64,000 bases of DNA from Arctopsyche grandis (lineage: Eukaryota; Arthropoda; Insecta; Trichoptera; Hydropsychidae), in the NCBI RefSeq assembly GCF_051622035.1, contig NC_135357.1:12669001-12733000 (forward strand), given 5' to 3'. This document shows, piece after piece, positions 1 to 10,934 of the stretch. Positions within the stretch are counted from its first letter, which is position 1, and every line of letters starts with the position of its first letter. The translations under genes were made by a program, and so were the position numbers. The notes under the pieces were generated by a model. It saw only the letters and a list, made by a program, of their open reading frames with translations. It had not been told where the DNA came from and did no database searches.

Positions 1-228
1 TATCGAATGTTGAAGTCATAACATTATAAACATTTCAACTAAACAATAACGTTGAATTAGTGGCTGAGTATGCTGGCATTTTTCAACAGAATATAAATAT
101 AGCTGTTAGTGCTGAAGTACAATTTTTTGTTGATTGATTCATTATTGAATGCTTATGCGTAGCACATAATATGATAGTTTAAAGTTGTGATACAAAATAG
201 ATTACAATTTTGTCAACTTTATTTAAGT

Positions 229-478
229 GCAGACACACATAGTGGAACGTGGCAAGTGCTTCTTTTTATAGATTGGCACATGCAAAAAAAAGGGCTAGCA
301 CGCCTCGTCTATACTGTCACGATCCTTGGACAAACATATACTTGGTTTGACAGTGATCGATAACAGTGATTCCCATATTTAATAATAAGATCAGACGAAT
401 TAACAATTACATGAAGATACGCCCATCACAGCTGAAAACCACGAGCACGTCCCGTACCAAGTTTTTGACTGTTTTTAA
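229..478 (+). repeat. interspersed repeat family R1, copy 1
   Basis: This stretch, with the next one and 36,610-36,890, shares an ordered set of blocks: GCAGACACACATAGTGG, a TGCAAAAAAA block, GTCACGATCCTT, TTTGACAGTGATCGAT, AATAATAAGAT, and a GCCCATCACAGCTG block. The block order is kept while the spacing varies, as in an old interspersed repeat. No coding capacity is seen, and I could not define terminal inverted repeats or a target duplication. Class unknown. Confidence 0.6.
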
Positions 479-480
479 GG

Positions 481-780
481 CGCAGATACATTCATAGTGT
501 ATCTTCACACATATTAATAGTTTTACACATCTAAAAAACGCTGGCATGCCTGATCTATGCTATGGCACCCAGGCCAAAAATTTCTCTGTGGAGTACTTTC
601 CGTGATATTTTATCCTTGTATTGACATAGGTTTTAAAGTGACCGATAATGGTGGTTCTTATATTTGAAGAAAAGTGGGAGAAATTATCGAAATAATAACA
701 TCGTACCAACTAATAATGATTTGAAGAAACGCCTTTCTCAGCTGGAAACCACGAGCACTTGCATGGCGTACGATTGAGTG
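481..780 (+). repeat. interspersed repeat family R1, copy 2 (tandem to copy 1)
   Basis: A second, more divergent copy of the same repeat begins directly after copy 1. Shared blocks are GCAGATACATTCATAGTG, GGCATGCCTGATCTATGC, a TATTTTATCCTTGTATT block that copy 1 lacks but the 36.6 kb copy has, GTGACCGATAATGG, and CAGCTGGAAACCACGAGCAC. The head-to-tail arrangement suggests tandem duplication or two nested insertions. Confidence 0.6.
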
Positions 781-833
781 TATTTGCTCCACTGAGAACC
801 TCATCCTTTAGCCGTATAATATCAACTTACATA

Positions 834-1090
834 TGAGCCGTTATAATTGAAAGTGGTATAAGTATACATTTCTTAATTTCTAGAAATATGTCCCAAAACA
901 TTAAATATAACTTTTTGCGTTTAATAATATTTAAAAATACTGGTGACCCGTAATACGTCTATTCTGCTTTTCCGAGATTCTGGACATATCGAATTAAAAT
1001 AAGTGATAACAATTTGTAAATTAAGTCAAAGAGAAATAGTGTTTTGGAACTGAAAGTTAGACTTCCACCACTTTCAAATATACCGGCTCA
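834..1090 (+). mobile_element. MITE family M1, copy 1 (TGAGCCGTTATA termini)
   Basis: A 257 bp non-coding element bounded by inverted repeats. The left end reads TGAGCCGTTATAATTGAAAG. The right end, read in reverse, is TGAGCCGGTATATTTGAAAG. The interior contains the family block CTTTTCCGAGATTCTGGACA. The left flank ends in TA and the right flank begins TT, compatible with a decayed TA duplication as in Tc1/mariner-type MITEs. Related copies are at 13,071, 25,326 and 51,443. Confidence 0.7.
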
Positions 1091-2796
1091 TTTGTTTTTA
1101 GTTAATTATATTTTCTATATTTATATGAATTGTTTTCTGGTATTTAGTATTTTAAATCATAATGTATTAAACATATATGTATATTATTATTTTATCTATA
1201 CATATTTACAGTTGAACTCGAAATTAGTGCTAGTTTTTTTTTTAAATTTAATATATACATATGTACATATGTACATAAATACATATGTATGTGTAAGTTG
1301 TTCTTGTCATATCTTTTGTCGATGTAGAAAACAAATTTTGTTAGCTTGATGCCGTTGTTTTTTTTTTTAAATATGTAATTCACATATGACCTCTGAAACA
1401 CCATTTTTTATATCAACGAATTATATTATAATGAATGAATACTTTCATTCATACATATATACTTCAATTGAATAAAAAATTTACTACGCGTAATTCTAAT
1501 CATTGCATACGATATGAAACATGTTTATCTCGCATGTTAATGTTTCACGTCGTAAAGATAATGGATGTAGTTTATTTACATTTGAAAAGGCATGCTATCT
1601 CACTATTCGGAACGGAATACACCAGGAATACAGATGGGTATAAAAAGTTTTGTCACTTATAGTTATCCACAAAAGCCATGCAACAATGCTACGAGCATTT
1701 CATGACACCCGACACCCATGAAACTAACGTGCACCGTCGAACATGCAACCGCATACCAATCCAATACAATATGAACTGTAATTGCAATCAAGTTGACTTT
1801 TATTTGTTATTTTTCAAGGCATGTGACGGTTCCGTTCATCGGCGATAGTTGCGATTGAGGAATTCATTTCTGTGGAATTGTTCGTTAAAAATTTTTAGCG
1901 GCATTCCTAGCGACAAGCGTCAAAACTCCCTGGAATGCTGAAGTCGATAGGAATGCCTAACGCTCCACATGGGAAATCCCAGACAACAGGGCAGCATGCG
2001 TGGTAGGAGATGCGCACGAACTTACTCACGGCGAGTAGTACCGAGAAAACTACACGGAGCTGGCTTCGGCGACGACTTTATAAACAAACCGGTGAACCAA
2101 CTGCTCCGTTAAGAATGTCCGTTTGTCACTTGGCGCCCAATTTGAAAATCATGGAGCGTCAAACAAGTTTTTGGTTAATTTCGGCACAGGCTCTCTATCT
2201 GTGTGTGTGTGTGTGTGTGTGTAGTGTCGGTTGGACCGAACCAATACATGCGCGGTGTGGGGTGAACGTTGCACCGTACCGCCTATTGATCGGAAATACA
2301 TTTGATTGGTTATCTCCTGCGCTTTGATGCGTTCCTAGTGAAAACCGAATCAGTCGATAGGATGTAACGGGTATTGCCAATCATCGATTACTTTGATTGG
2401 AAATTGGATTCCGAACCGGTCATCGACACCTCCCTATCTGTATATCTGTATCGAACGCTCCCTAAATAACCCACCCCGCCGGATTCGCACCCAGTGACAG
2501 TCTGTTCCATACCCAGATCAACATTCGACAGTAACTATTTATTTATAATCTCTTCAGGATTTGTCAAAAATTTGCATTTATGCATAAATTAACGACGTGT
2601 ATGCATATTAAATATATACGTACATACATACATGGAAAAAGAAAAACCCCCCCAAAAATTCCTATCTTGAGAAATACATATATGAATAGGTAGACATCGA
2701 TGTGTCGATCGATTTTAATATGTTTCAAGTATATATTGAAACTTTTGGTTTTGTTGAATTAATTTTTGAAATTGATCCAACAACATTTTTTCTGTT
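1091..2796. other. AT-rich non-coding stretch
   Basis: No gene is recognised. It holds ATGTACATATG-type microsatellite around 1,252-1,290, a (GT)n tract near 2,199-2,222, and a less AT-rich patch at about 1,980-2,520. Short open frames here overlap one another on different strands and show no domain or codon signature. Confidence 0.5.
2199..2222. repeat. (GT)n microsatellite
   Basis: About twelve uninterrupted GT dinucleotides. Confidence 0.9.
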
Positions 2797-2959
2797 GTTT
2801 TTTCATCCCGAACATTTTCCACTCCGATTTGAACAATGGTTACATTGGAGGCGTACGAACGGCGAATATGACCAGGAGTACATGAGTTTGAGTAGCAGAA
2901 TAACTCTTCTATATTTGTTTGAATTTTTGATGGTTAGATACAAACCATTTCACTTATAA
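2702..2959 (+). pseudogene. short frame of unknown origin in unit 1
   Basis: An 85-codon frame. The first ~32 codons lie before the duplicated unit and the remaining ~53 are shared with unit 2. The shared tail is rich in Trp, Arg, Phe and Tyr (LRFEQWLHWRRTNGEY). No domain is recognised. It could be a chance frame or the last exon of a lost element protein. The near-identity of the tail between units follows from recent duplication and is not by itself evidence of selection. Confidence 0.25.
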
Positions 2960-3614
2960 ACTTTATAGTAGTCGCGTATAGATGCCACTAAAACGAAAGT
3001 TGTAATTTCTTAGAATGCGAATTAAATTCACAATATTATCAATATGAATGAACTTTTAAAATTATTTGACAAAGTGTATAGATAAACATTTTTGTAAGAT
3101 TCGATCAAGAAGCTATTCAAATGTTGCAATAATATGCCGTTTTTTTTGTTTTCTTATTGTGTATTTTTACAATATATGTATGTAGTACTATAATACCAAC
3201 TATTATCTATTTTTTTTGATTTTAATACCAACTATTAGCTAATTAAGTCCAGTAAACCTTATATAATAGTGATTATACTACATAGTAGTGAATTGTAAAT
3301 TAAAACTGTAATAAAGTTTGTGATTACACACAAAACTTTATATAATAGAATAGCACAAACGCAAATAAGTTATGTAGTTTAAATTATTTTCGTACTGTTT
3401 CGATGCTACATTATTCTTTTTTCGCTATTTTATAAGCAACTAACTTATGAACTAGTGCTATTTTGAAAATGATAAAATTTATTTGTTTCGATTTTCAATC
3501 ACTAATTTTTCGTTCCATTTTCATTACAAAAATGTAAAAAGTTCACTAGAGAGAAAATGTGGGTAGGAAACGGCCAAAACGTTACTTGTATATACAAGGA
3601 AATCAGAATGACTT
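2797..3614 (+). repeat. 818 bp tandem duplication, unit 1
   Basis: The block starting GTTTTTTCATCCCGAAC and ending near GGAAATCAGAATGACTT is repeated immediately downstream with an offset of 818 bases. The two units differ by scattered substitutions and small indels, for example around 3,195-3,245 versus 4,010-4,050. Inside, a frame from 2,799 to 2,959 encodes a tail beginning FFHPEHFPLRFEQWLHWRR and ending MVRYKPFHL. This frame is open in both units. I do not recognise the family. Confidence 0.85.
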
Positions 3615-3777
3615 GTTTTTTCATCCCGAACATTTTCCACTCCGATTTGAACAATGGTTACATTGGAGGCGTACGAACGGCGAATATGACCAGGAGTACA
3701 TGAGTTTGAGTAGCAGAATATCTCTGCTATATTTGTTTGAATTTTTGATGGTTAGATACAAACCATTTCACTTATAA
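3559..3777 (+). pseudogene. short frame of unknown origin across the unit 1/unit 2 junction
   Basis: A 72-codon frame starting in the last part of unit 1 (MGRKRPKRYLYIQGNQND) and running into the shared tail of unit 2. The frame crosses the duplication junction. If expressed it would be a fusion made by the duplication. Function unknown. Confidence 0.2.
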
Positions 3778-4432
3778 ACTTTATAGTAGTCGCGTATAGA
3801 TGCCACTAAAACGAAAGTTGTAATTTCTTAGAATGCGAATTAAATTCACAATATTATCAATATAAATGAACTTTTAAAATTATTTGACAAAGTGTATAGA
3901 TAAACATTTTTGTAAGATTCGATCAAGAAGCTATTCAAATGTTGCAATAATATGCCGTTTTTTTTTGTTTTCTTATTGTGTATTTTTACAATATATGTAT
4001 GTAGTACCTATAACACCAACTATTATATATTTTTTTTATTTGCTATTTAAGTCCAGTAAACCTTATATAATAGTGATTATACTACATAGTAGTGAATTGT
4101 AAATTAAAACTGTAATAAAGTTTGTGATTACACACAAAACTTTATATATAAAATAGCACAAACGCAAATAAGTTTTGTAGTTTAAATTATTTTCGTACTG
4201 TTTCGATGCTACATTATTCTTTTTTCGCTATTTTATAAGCAACTAACTTATTACTATTGAACTAGTGCTATTTTGAAAATGATAAAATTTAATTGTTTCG
4301 ATTTTCAATCACTAATTTTTCGTTCCATTTTCATTACAAAAATGTAAAAATGTAAAAAGTTCACTAGAGAGCAAATGTGGGTAGGAAACGGCCAAAACGT
4401 TACTTGTATATACAAGGAAATCAGAATGACTT
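3615..4432 (+). repeat. 818 bp tandem duplication, unit 2
   Basis: Second copy of the unit, with the same junction motif (CAAGGAAATCAGAATGACTT) at its end. The shared short frame here runs to a stop at 3,775-3,777 and differs from unit 1 by one Thr-to-Ser change plus a silent change. Upstream of the junction the unit-2 frame reads into the end of unit 1 and finds a start at 3,559, so the N-terminus differs between copies. Confidence 0.85.
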
Positions 4433-5658
4433 AGGAGGTTGGCTTCCAGTTCAGACACATTACCTTACAGATTTATTCATATGAAAAAAAATTTGCAAAC
4501 CAACCATAGATGTCAGTAAAAAACACGTCATGATTTCAAATAATTTATGTATCAATTCAATAATTTTATTTGTTATTTTATCTATTAACACTGAAAAATG
4601 TATTCAGTGACTTTAATATGTATTTATTTTTTGCTTGAAATTGTCACTTGTATCGCTTTTGAACTACGTATTATTGATGACACTTACTTATCTTCATGAT
4701 TAATAAGATTCGAGATCCAATGTCTACAACGCAGGAAGGTTGTTTTGGAATATGGAATGTGGGTTTCCTGGATACTTGAATGAATTACTCAAGTAAATTA
4801 AGCTATGTACTATTCATATCATTTATTAAAATTAACATTTTAAGATAACACAATAATTTATGGAAATGCTAGGCAAATTGTAATATCGTCTTATATTATT
4901 ATTTATTATTTATTGCACAGTTTGGATTGACTAGAATAGAAACAAATAAGTTATTGCTAGTTACACATTTTTTTTTTAAATGTACATTTCTATTTATTCT
5001 TATTATACATATATATTATTTAAAGTAATTAATCTTAATTTTTAAATTTACACATGCATATTTACAATTTTATGTTTAATAAAAAATTCCTTTGTATTTA
5101 AAAAAATAATATTGTTGTGCTACTATGTATCTATTCAAATGGAATATAATACCGTACCTTTTCATTATTACAAATTTGACACATGTTTTTCAATGTATTA
5201 TATTGTGTATAAGTTTGATTTTTTCACATAAATATTTTAATTTATTTATTAAAAATATTTGTATTTTAAATTACTTACCAATTATATATTGTTTATAAGA
5301 ATTATGACAAAATTACATTTTATTCATAAGCAAACAGTTTGTTTACAAATATGAAAATACATATGTATATATTTTACATTGGAAATGAAATTTGAAAATA
5401 GAATTATTTATTACATTTTTGACGGAACATACTATCAGAAAATTGTAATAAATCAATAGGAAATAATTTAACAATCAAAATATATCTTCATTTTTGAACC
5501 TGTTGAAATATTTTTTTTGCGAAAGTAGCATTTTGACATTTTTTTCTGAATTGTTATTTTTTATTAAAATTTAACCTAACAAATGGAATCAAATCAATTT
5601 TCATATACATAATTGTTGACTAAATTTTCTACATAAAAAATATTCGAGAAGCTAAAAC
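4433..5658. other. very AT-rich non-coding stretch with the gene's 3' flank
   Basis: No gene is seen. It is dominated by A/T runs and TATTTATTT-type sequence. The right end holds the likely 3'UTR of the minus-strand gene. An AATAAA signal on the minus strand lies at 5,560-5,565, about 94 nt beyond its stop codon. Confidence 0.5.
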
Positions 5659-6864
5659 TTAGCTGTAGATGATTTCATTATTATCAGAATAAAAATACAT
5701 TTCTTTTTTATGCTGATTCACATCTGAAGATTCTACCGTTCTTTCAGATTTCTTATTGTTTCGGTCTTTTTTGGGCAAAAGCTTCATACATTCAACGAGA
5801 TAGGTATGCATCAGATTATAAACAAGCGTAAGTTGTGTAACTTTCTCCTTACACAGGGGATCAGTTTCTATTACAAATAATCTAGAATCTAACAATTTTA
5901 TACATGCTATTATGTAATTTCGCACCGTTTTCGGTTTGAAATAATTGTTCATGGCTTCCATGAACATAGACACGTATTTCCGTTTTCCCAACAAGTCGTC
6001 TATGTCGTCTGCAGAACACGGATTCTGCTTTTGAAGATAGACAATAAGTCTTTTAGCGTACCTTTTGTAAGTTCTGTAAGTTCTCTGCTTCCGAGAGCTC
6101 AAAGTCCTACCCATAATCATGGATTTTTTCATATCATTTATGACGTATTTGTACTTTTCATCGAGCTTTGTGTCTAGTAAGTCTTGCAATCTTTCATCTG
6201 CGGCTGGAGTCTTCTTTTGGTGAACAATTTCGTATGAATAGTTGCTTGTTTCAGATTCGCTTGAAGTTTCCCTGGGTGAGCTTTCCGGTTCGATTTCATC
6301 TATATTTGTAATTTCTGACGTTTCCTGTTCTACGTTGTTGTTTTCTTCTCCATCGCTGGATGAGGATTCACTAGATCGTCTCCTTTTACTTCTCGTTTGT
6401 TTGGTCGTATTTTCTACATTACCCTTCTCGTTCACCTTTCTTTTGACAGCTCTTGCCGGTTTTGTGATAGTCCTAGCATTATAATTCGTCAAGATATTTG
6501 CGTCCTGTTCTGTTAAAGGCATAACTCTATTCGTCGTCGCAGATATAGGTATGATTCTGATTTTGACCATGGCGTAGCTTTCGTGGATCATTCTCTTAAT
6601 GTTTGGATCGTTGTAAGTATCCCCCCATATTTCTAAGATAGCAGATTCTTTGAGGAATTTCACTTGACATAGTTCTCCGTTGAAGAATCTCTTCCTCTGC
6701 TTCTCATTGACGGCATCCCTCTCTTTTCCCGTGAGTCCGTGTCTCTTCGTGAGATGATCAGGAAGTTTGCCGTATGTGAATTTGGCACAATTTTCAATGG
6801 GACAAGGGATGTTGGCGTGGTTTTGTTTCTTTGTGCGACGCGGTTGCACCGGTTGGCTCTTCAT
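5659..6864 (-). CDS. zinc-finger protein with tyrosine-recombinase-like helical domain (hypothetical)
   Basis: Uninterrupted 401-residue frame, the only plausible host protein gene in the window. Seen: a C2H2-like finger at residues 21-42 (Cys21, Cys26, His37, His42) followed by HGLTGKERD; a conserved-looking globular stretch to ~125; basic clusters at ~136-143 and ~158-163 (RSKRRR, likely nuclear signals); an acidic Ser/Glu-rich linker at ~164-210; and a Lys/Arg/Tyr-rich helical region at ~222-365 (RTYRTYKRYAKRLIVYLQ, then FMEAMNNYF and TVRNYIIACIKLL). The helical region resembles in character the N-terminal DNA-binding domain of tyrosine recombinases such as Crypton elements. No catalytic R...HxxR...Y domain follows, so recombinase activity is not supported. 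The start is supported by a probable splice acceptor 17 nt upstream of the ATG, and an AATAAA follows the stop. It may be a domesticated Crypton-like gene, a truncated element, or an unrelated nuclear protein. Family assignment is inference. Confidence 0.6.
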   Translation of the reverse strand: MKSQPVQPRRTKKQNHANIPCPIENCAKFTYGKLPDHLTKRHGLTGKERDAVNEKQRKRFFNGELCQVKFLKESAILEIWGDTYNDPNIKRMIHESYAMVKIRIIPISATTNRVMPLTEQDANILTNYNARTITKPARAVKRKVNEKGNVENTTKQTRSKRRRSSESSSSDGEENNNVEQETSEITNIDEIEPESSPRETSSESETSNYSYEIVHQKKTPAADERLQDLLDTKLDEKYKYVINDMKKSMIMGRTLSSRKQRTYRTYKRYAKRLIVYLQKQNPCSADDIDDLLGKRKYVSMFMEAMNNYFKPKTVRNYIIACIKLLDSRLFVIETDPLCKEKVTQLTLVYNLMHTYLVECMKLLPKKDRNNKKSERTVESSDVNQHKKEMYFYSDNNEIIYS

Positions 6865-6881
6865 GGCTTTTGCAGATATTT

Positions 6882-7143
6882 CTGAAACAAAAAATAATGT
6901 TTTTTGTGAACATCGAGCACATTGTTTTGGGGCATTGTGTGTCTGTGTGGTATAAATAACGCGACATGGTACACGCTACCCATCAAAACTGACCACCGTA
7001 ACTAACAAAGTGTAGACTTGTTTTGGTCTTTTCCCCTTGGCTGCCTCCCATGTGGTGGTAGAACAGCGCTTGTTTACCTTTTCCTCCATTCGCTTATGCG
7101 CTCCTAGCATACTTGTTGTGCAGTTTTTACTGATGGGGCTTAC
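6882..7143 (-). other. probable 5'UTR intron of the zinc-finger gene
   Basis: On the minus strand a T-rich tract ending TTTTGTTTCAG (AG at 6,883-6,882) lies 17 nt before the start codon and looks like a 3' splice site. The best nearby donor is GGAGG|GTAAGC with GT at 7,143-7,142, giving an intron of about 262 nt and a non-coding first exon ending at 7,144. The acceptor is convincing. The donor is a guess among possibilities. Confidence 0.4.
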
Positions 7144-7329
7144 CCTCCCAACAAAGGCGAACAAGAACGAAAAGGAGAGTGAGAGAGGATTCCCTCCCAC
7201 GCATACAAACAAACGCAGATCATACAATATAAGCGTATCCGAACGCTTTGCATCATATAAAACGTTCTCTAGGAGTATAAAATTAAATTTCCATACAATT
7301 ATCGGACTCCGCAAAATTTTTTCAGCAAA

Positions 7330-8680
7330 ATATTAATTAATGGATAATCGATTTGAAAAAATATGTCATTATGGCCACCTTATACTTAATAAAATTCAGA
7401 TATTTTTCATGTTTAAAATAAACTTTTATTTATTCAAAATAATGACGGAAACATGAAAAAATACGATTTTCTGGCAGTCGTTGTGAGCCATACAAATCGT
7501 TTTGAACGTGGCGCGCTTTTTATGCGAAATGTTTCTAGCGAAATGGCGACTTTGAATTCTCGTTTATTAGTCAAAAATAATCATAGTAAACAATAGATGA
7601 CTATTGAGCACTTATTTTCATTAAAAATAATAAAAAGGTCTTATAACCAATACAAAAAGTAATTCTTATAACCAATAAAAAAGAGGACACCTATAAGGGG
7701 AGGTACCATTTCCGGTCAACTTAAAAATTTGAAAAAAATTTACGTCGTGTCGATAAGAATTTCAGTAACCGATACTAAGTTTTGGTTCGATAGGACTAAT
7801 GGTGTTCAAAAAATCCCCAAAATACACAGACACACATTTTTTTTAGATCATGAAAACGTGATCAGTAATCGATTCTGAGTTCGAATCAGTCAAAATCTCG
7901 AGTTCAAATTTTCGCATGATCACAAAACTTCATCTATTGTTACTATGTACGTACATAGATAAAGTAATATATATGAAAAAAACAGAAGTTTTCGAAACTT
8001 TTGGTCTACATACATAAATCAATCGATCTGTGTTTAAAATAGATGAAATTTATTACTAAACATCCCCTTGACACAACGCAAGTTTTCCAATTTCCATTTA
8101 GTATATTGTGGAATTCATTCACTCCATTCAAATAATTTAAAATAAATTAAAAATTTGCTTTTTTGGCTCAAGCCTAATGTTCATTCATATACATATGTAT
8201 GTACATAATACATACATGTGTATTATATTTTAATTAAATATAAATTGAAGTAGTTTTATTTTTAATATGACAAATTTATTTACATTTACAAATCCATGAA
8301 TATATATTTTTTTAAATAGAAAAGAAAATTATAAAACAAAATAATATGACAGTTCATACATCGTTTTTGCAATAACGAGCAATATATATGTATGTATATA
8401 TGTACAAGATATGTTCATTTCAGTTACATTCAGAAGGAAAAAAAACAATGTGTATCTTAATAAATCATCAGTTTTAATTTTGATATTCTATGTATGTCAT
8501 TAATATGTACATATGTAGGATGTAAAAATCTGATTTAATAATAAGTATTATTTGTGTTCTATTGATAGTTTTATTGTAGTTAAAGCAATCATATATACAT
8601 ATTATGTAAATATGTACATACATGTATACACTTGTGCATATATGTATACCCGTATATATAAAATATGTATAGATTATTTA
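7330..8680. other. AT-rich non-coding stretch
   Basis: No gene is recognised. It contains several ACATATGTATGT-type microsatellites (about 8,190-8,215, 8,385-8,405 and 8,595-8,650) and long A/T runs. Confidence 0.5.
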
Positions 8681-8745
8681 TTTATTTATTTATTTTAAAC
8701 AGACCATTGTGGCATAACAGGAATTCCTAAAGCGCCACAATGGTC
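8681..8745 (-). mobile_element. LINE 3' terminus (hairpin + (AAAT)n tail), copy 1
   Basis: On the minus strand, GACCATTGTGGCGC, a TTAGGAATTCCTG core and GCCACAATGGTC are followed by (AAAT)n. The arms at 8,702-8,713 and 8,734-8,745 are perfectly complementary (12 bp). The same module ends the LINE fragment at 55.35-55.43 kb and occurs at 42.9 kb and 59.7 kb. A 3' hairpin followed by a short-unit tail is typical of non-LTR retrotransposon ends. The element body is absent here. Confidence 0.6.
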
Positions 8746-9963
8746 AAAAAATATAACACAAAAAAGAAAAAAAACAAAATAACAATTAAACATAACATAA
8801 TACTTCATTGTAAACTGTTTAATATGTATGTATTATACATACATACATACATATATATTACTAATATTTTTTTAATTCTGAATGGCGTATTGTATAATTC
8901 AATCAATAAATACAATTTTTAGCTTAAACTTTGAAAACTTTCTTACATGCCAGACAGACACTATTAACGAACTTATTTTCGGCGTAAACATGTTTACTAC
9001 AAAATATTGTAAATAAAGGATTAGTCCACCAGACGGTGCATAATTGAATCGAAGAGCGCTTTAAACGGAATCGCATTACACACACAAGTATGTAAATACG
9101 TACATAGTATATCTTTGTTTCTAGTTATTTATTAAAATTGATGTAAAGAAAATAGGGTCGATTTTCCCGGGGGTCGTTTAAGAGAAATTGCCGCTTCGCT
9201 GCGTGATGAATGCCGCGAAATAACAATTTTGATTAAGACAATATTTATTTTCTAAATTAGTTTTCTTCTCGCTTCTATTCTCGGCGTTTTTGAACCGCGG
9301 TATGTGTGTGTGTACATTGCGTATTACTCGTTACGTTTTCGACCCCCGGGGGTGGAAAGCTTCGGGGGTCGGAAAAAGCGGTCTTATTCTCCGAAAATAA
9401 CCCCCCCCTTTCGACCAAAATTAAATATAATCATAATTTTTAACGAATACTCGGTTAATCACCGACGTACGGAATCGTACATACGGTTTCGTCTAAATTT
9501 TGCATAATCATACATATTCATAGGAGCCGAATGTGTGCGCATCTTTTTCGCTCGGCAAATATTAATGCAGACTCCTCGCATATCCTCCCTCGGAGCTCTG
9601 CGACCACCCGCTTCCCCCGTTTTCCCCCTCTCTCGTCGGGCGTGGGATGGGGGAAACGCTTTTCCGTTCGTTGTTTACTCAAAACCCTTCTTGGGCAACG
9701 TGTGCTCCTAATACAGTTGTTGTTTGCATTCGAGTCAGTTGCAATTAAATTCTGACAGTGTCGATCGGAAAAAAGCAACGTGAAAGTGGACGTTTTTCTA
9801 TGGCGCATTCCATTCCGGAAAAACAGTCCAAACTCATGCAAAATACATTCACATATTTAAATCTATATCGTTTGAAAAAATGCACTAAAAAATATTAAAG
9901 GCATATTTTAGGCATACATACAATAAAGTATATACATACATATTAGTTAAAAATATTGTAAGG
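8746..9963. other. non-coding stretch with an inverted C/G-rich repeat
   Basis: No gene is recognised. An 11 bp inverted repeat CCCGGGGGTCG (9,166-9,176) / CGACCCCCGGG (9,340-9,350) brackets 163 bases. A less AT-rich patch at 9,520-9,800 has frames open on both strands without any domain. Confidence 0.45.
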
Positions 9964-10027
9964 TTGCATAAGTTCATGCCCAATTTTAATACATTTTTCA
10001 TTGGTAAACGAGCATGAACTTATGCAA
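9964..10027. other. 64 nt stem-loop
   Basis: Perfect 16 bp arms (9,964-9,979 TTGCATAAGTTCATGC and 10,012-10,027), with a further CCAAT/ATTGG pairing inside the loop next to a one-sided 7 nt bulge. The size and shape resemble a short microRNA precursor, but a palindromic relic of a small transposon is equally possible. Confidence 0.5.
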
Positions 10028-10251
10028 TTGTCTTATATACAACGTTAAAAGTTTTCGACTGGTTTGCGGATTGTTGCATTTATACACTACTTTAATGCAA
10101 CATTTCTAGCTGCTAAATATTATGTGAATAGAGAGGAGGCTGCCACCAGTTTGTGTTTGCAACTATTCTTATGTAAAATATTGCGTTCAAAAAATTACAG
10201 AAGAATAATAATTACACTTCCTCATCGTCTAATTTACTTATTATACGCAGC

Positions 10252-10505
10252 ATAGCTAGGTGGTTGCGTTAATGTTAACCACCGAGAGGTTTCTGGGTTA
10301 AAACGTATTTCTATATACAATGCCGGGGTTAGACTTAGATATTTGTGACTTCAAGTCAATCGTTACCTATCAGATTTTGTTAATTTATCTGATTTCATTG
10401 TTGAAACGGTTCCTCATCAAATTGGCAAAATTATCCTACCTATTACACATGTACAATGGATTTGTCACCACTATTTGAATATGATTTCAAATTTATAATG
10501 TATAA
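10252..10505 (+). mobile_element. tRNA-derived SINE family S1, copy 1
   Basis: The head is GGTGGTTGCGTTAATGTTAA, then CCACCGAGAGGTTTCTGGGTT (a degenerate A box / B box layout). The body has GACTTCAAGTCAATCG, TTATCTGATTTCATTGTTG and CCTCATCAAATTGGCAAA, then a TTTGAATATGATTTCAAATT segment. The same order of blocks is found at 34.84 kb and 62.0 kb on this strand and in several reverse copies. Confidence 0.65.
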
Positions 10506-10853
10506 ATTTATATATGGCAATCCGGCAATCCGTAAAAATTTAAAAATACATATCAACAATCCAAATACAATAAATTAAAATTGCTGTCCATATTGATATT
10601 GTTCACTCGGATTAGCGAAGTTCAGCAACCGTAATCGGCCCTACAAGAGGTAGTGGCAGTGGTACTGGATTGTTATGGTATGGTCCGCAACGTCATTTGC
10701 TTGCACGGACCCGCCGTCTCAATACTCGTCTCTTCAATCATTTATGAAATTTACACAAGAATATTGTGCTTTGTGTCTATCAAAAATCATTCTGAACTAT
10801 TTTTAAATTAAAATAACATACGTATATTTACACATCACTCTTTGAGTAAAAAT

Positions 10854-10934
10854 ATGGCAAGGGACTCGGCTAGCGAAACAATTCCTTCAGAACAAATCAG
10901 TGTGGAGCGCACTGAAACAAATAACGAAGCCTAG
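10854..10934 (+). pseudogene. 26-codon hydrophilic micro-ORF
   Basis: A short frame, MARDSASETIPSEQISVERT followed by six residues and a stop, sits just before the tandem repeat at 10.93 kb. It is hydrophilic and has a good A at -3, but there is no homology I can recognise. Listed because it is too short to be noticed otherwise. Confidence 0.12.

Noticed and set aside
6976..7336. Two overlapping ~100-codon frames upstream of the zinc-finger gene
   Set aside because: Antisense to each other and placed over the likely 5'UTR/intron; no domain.
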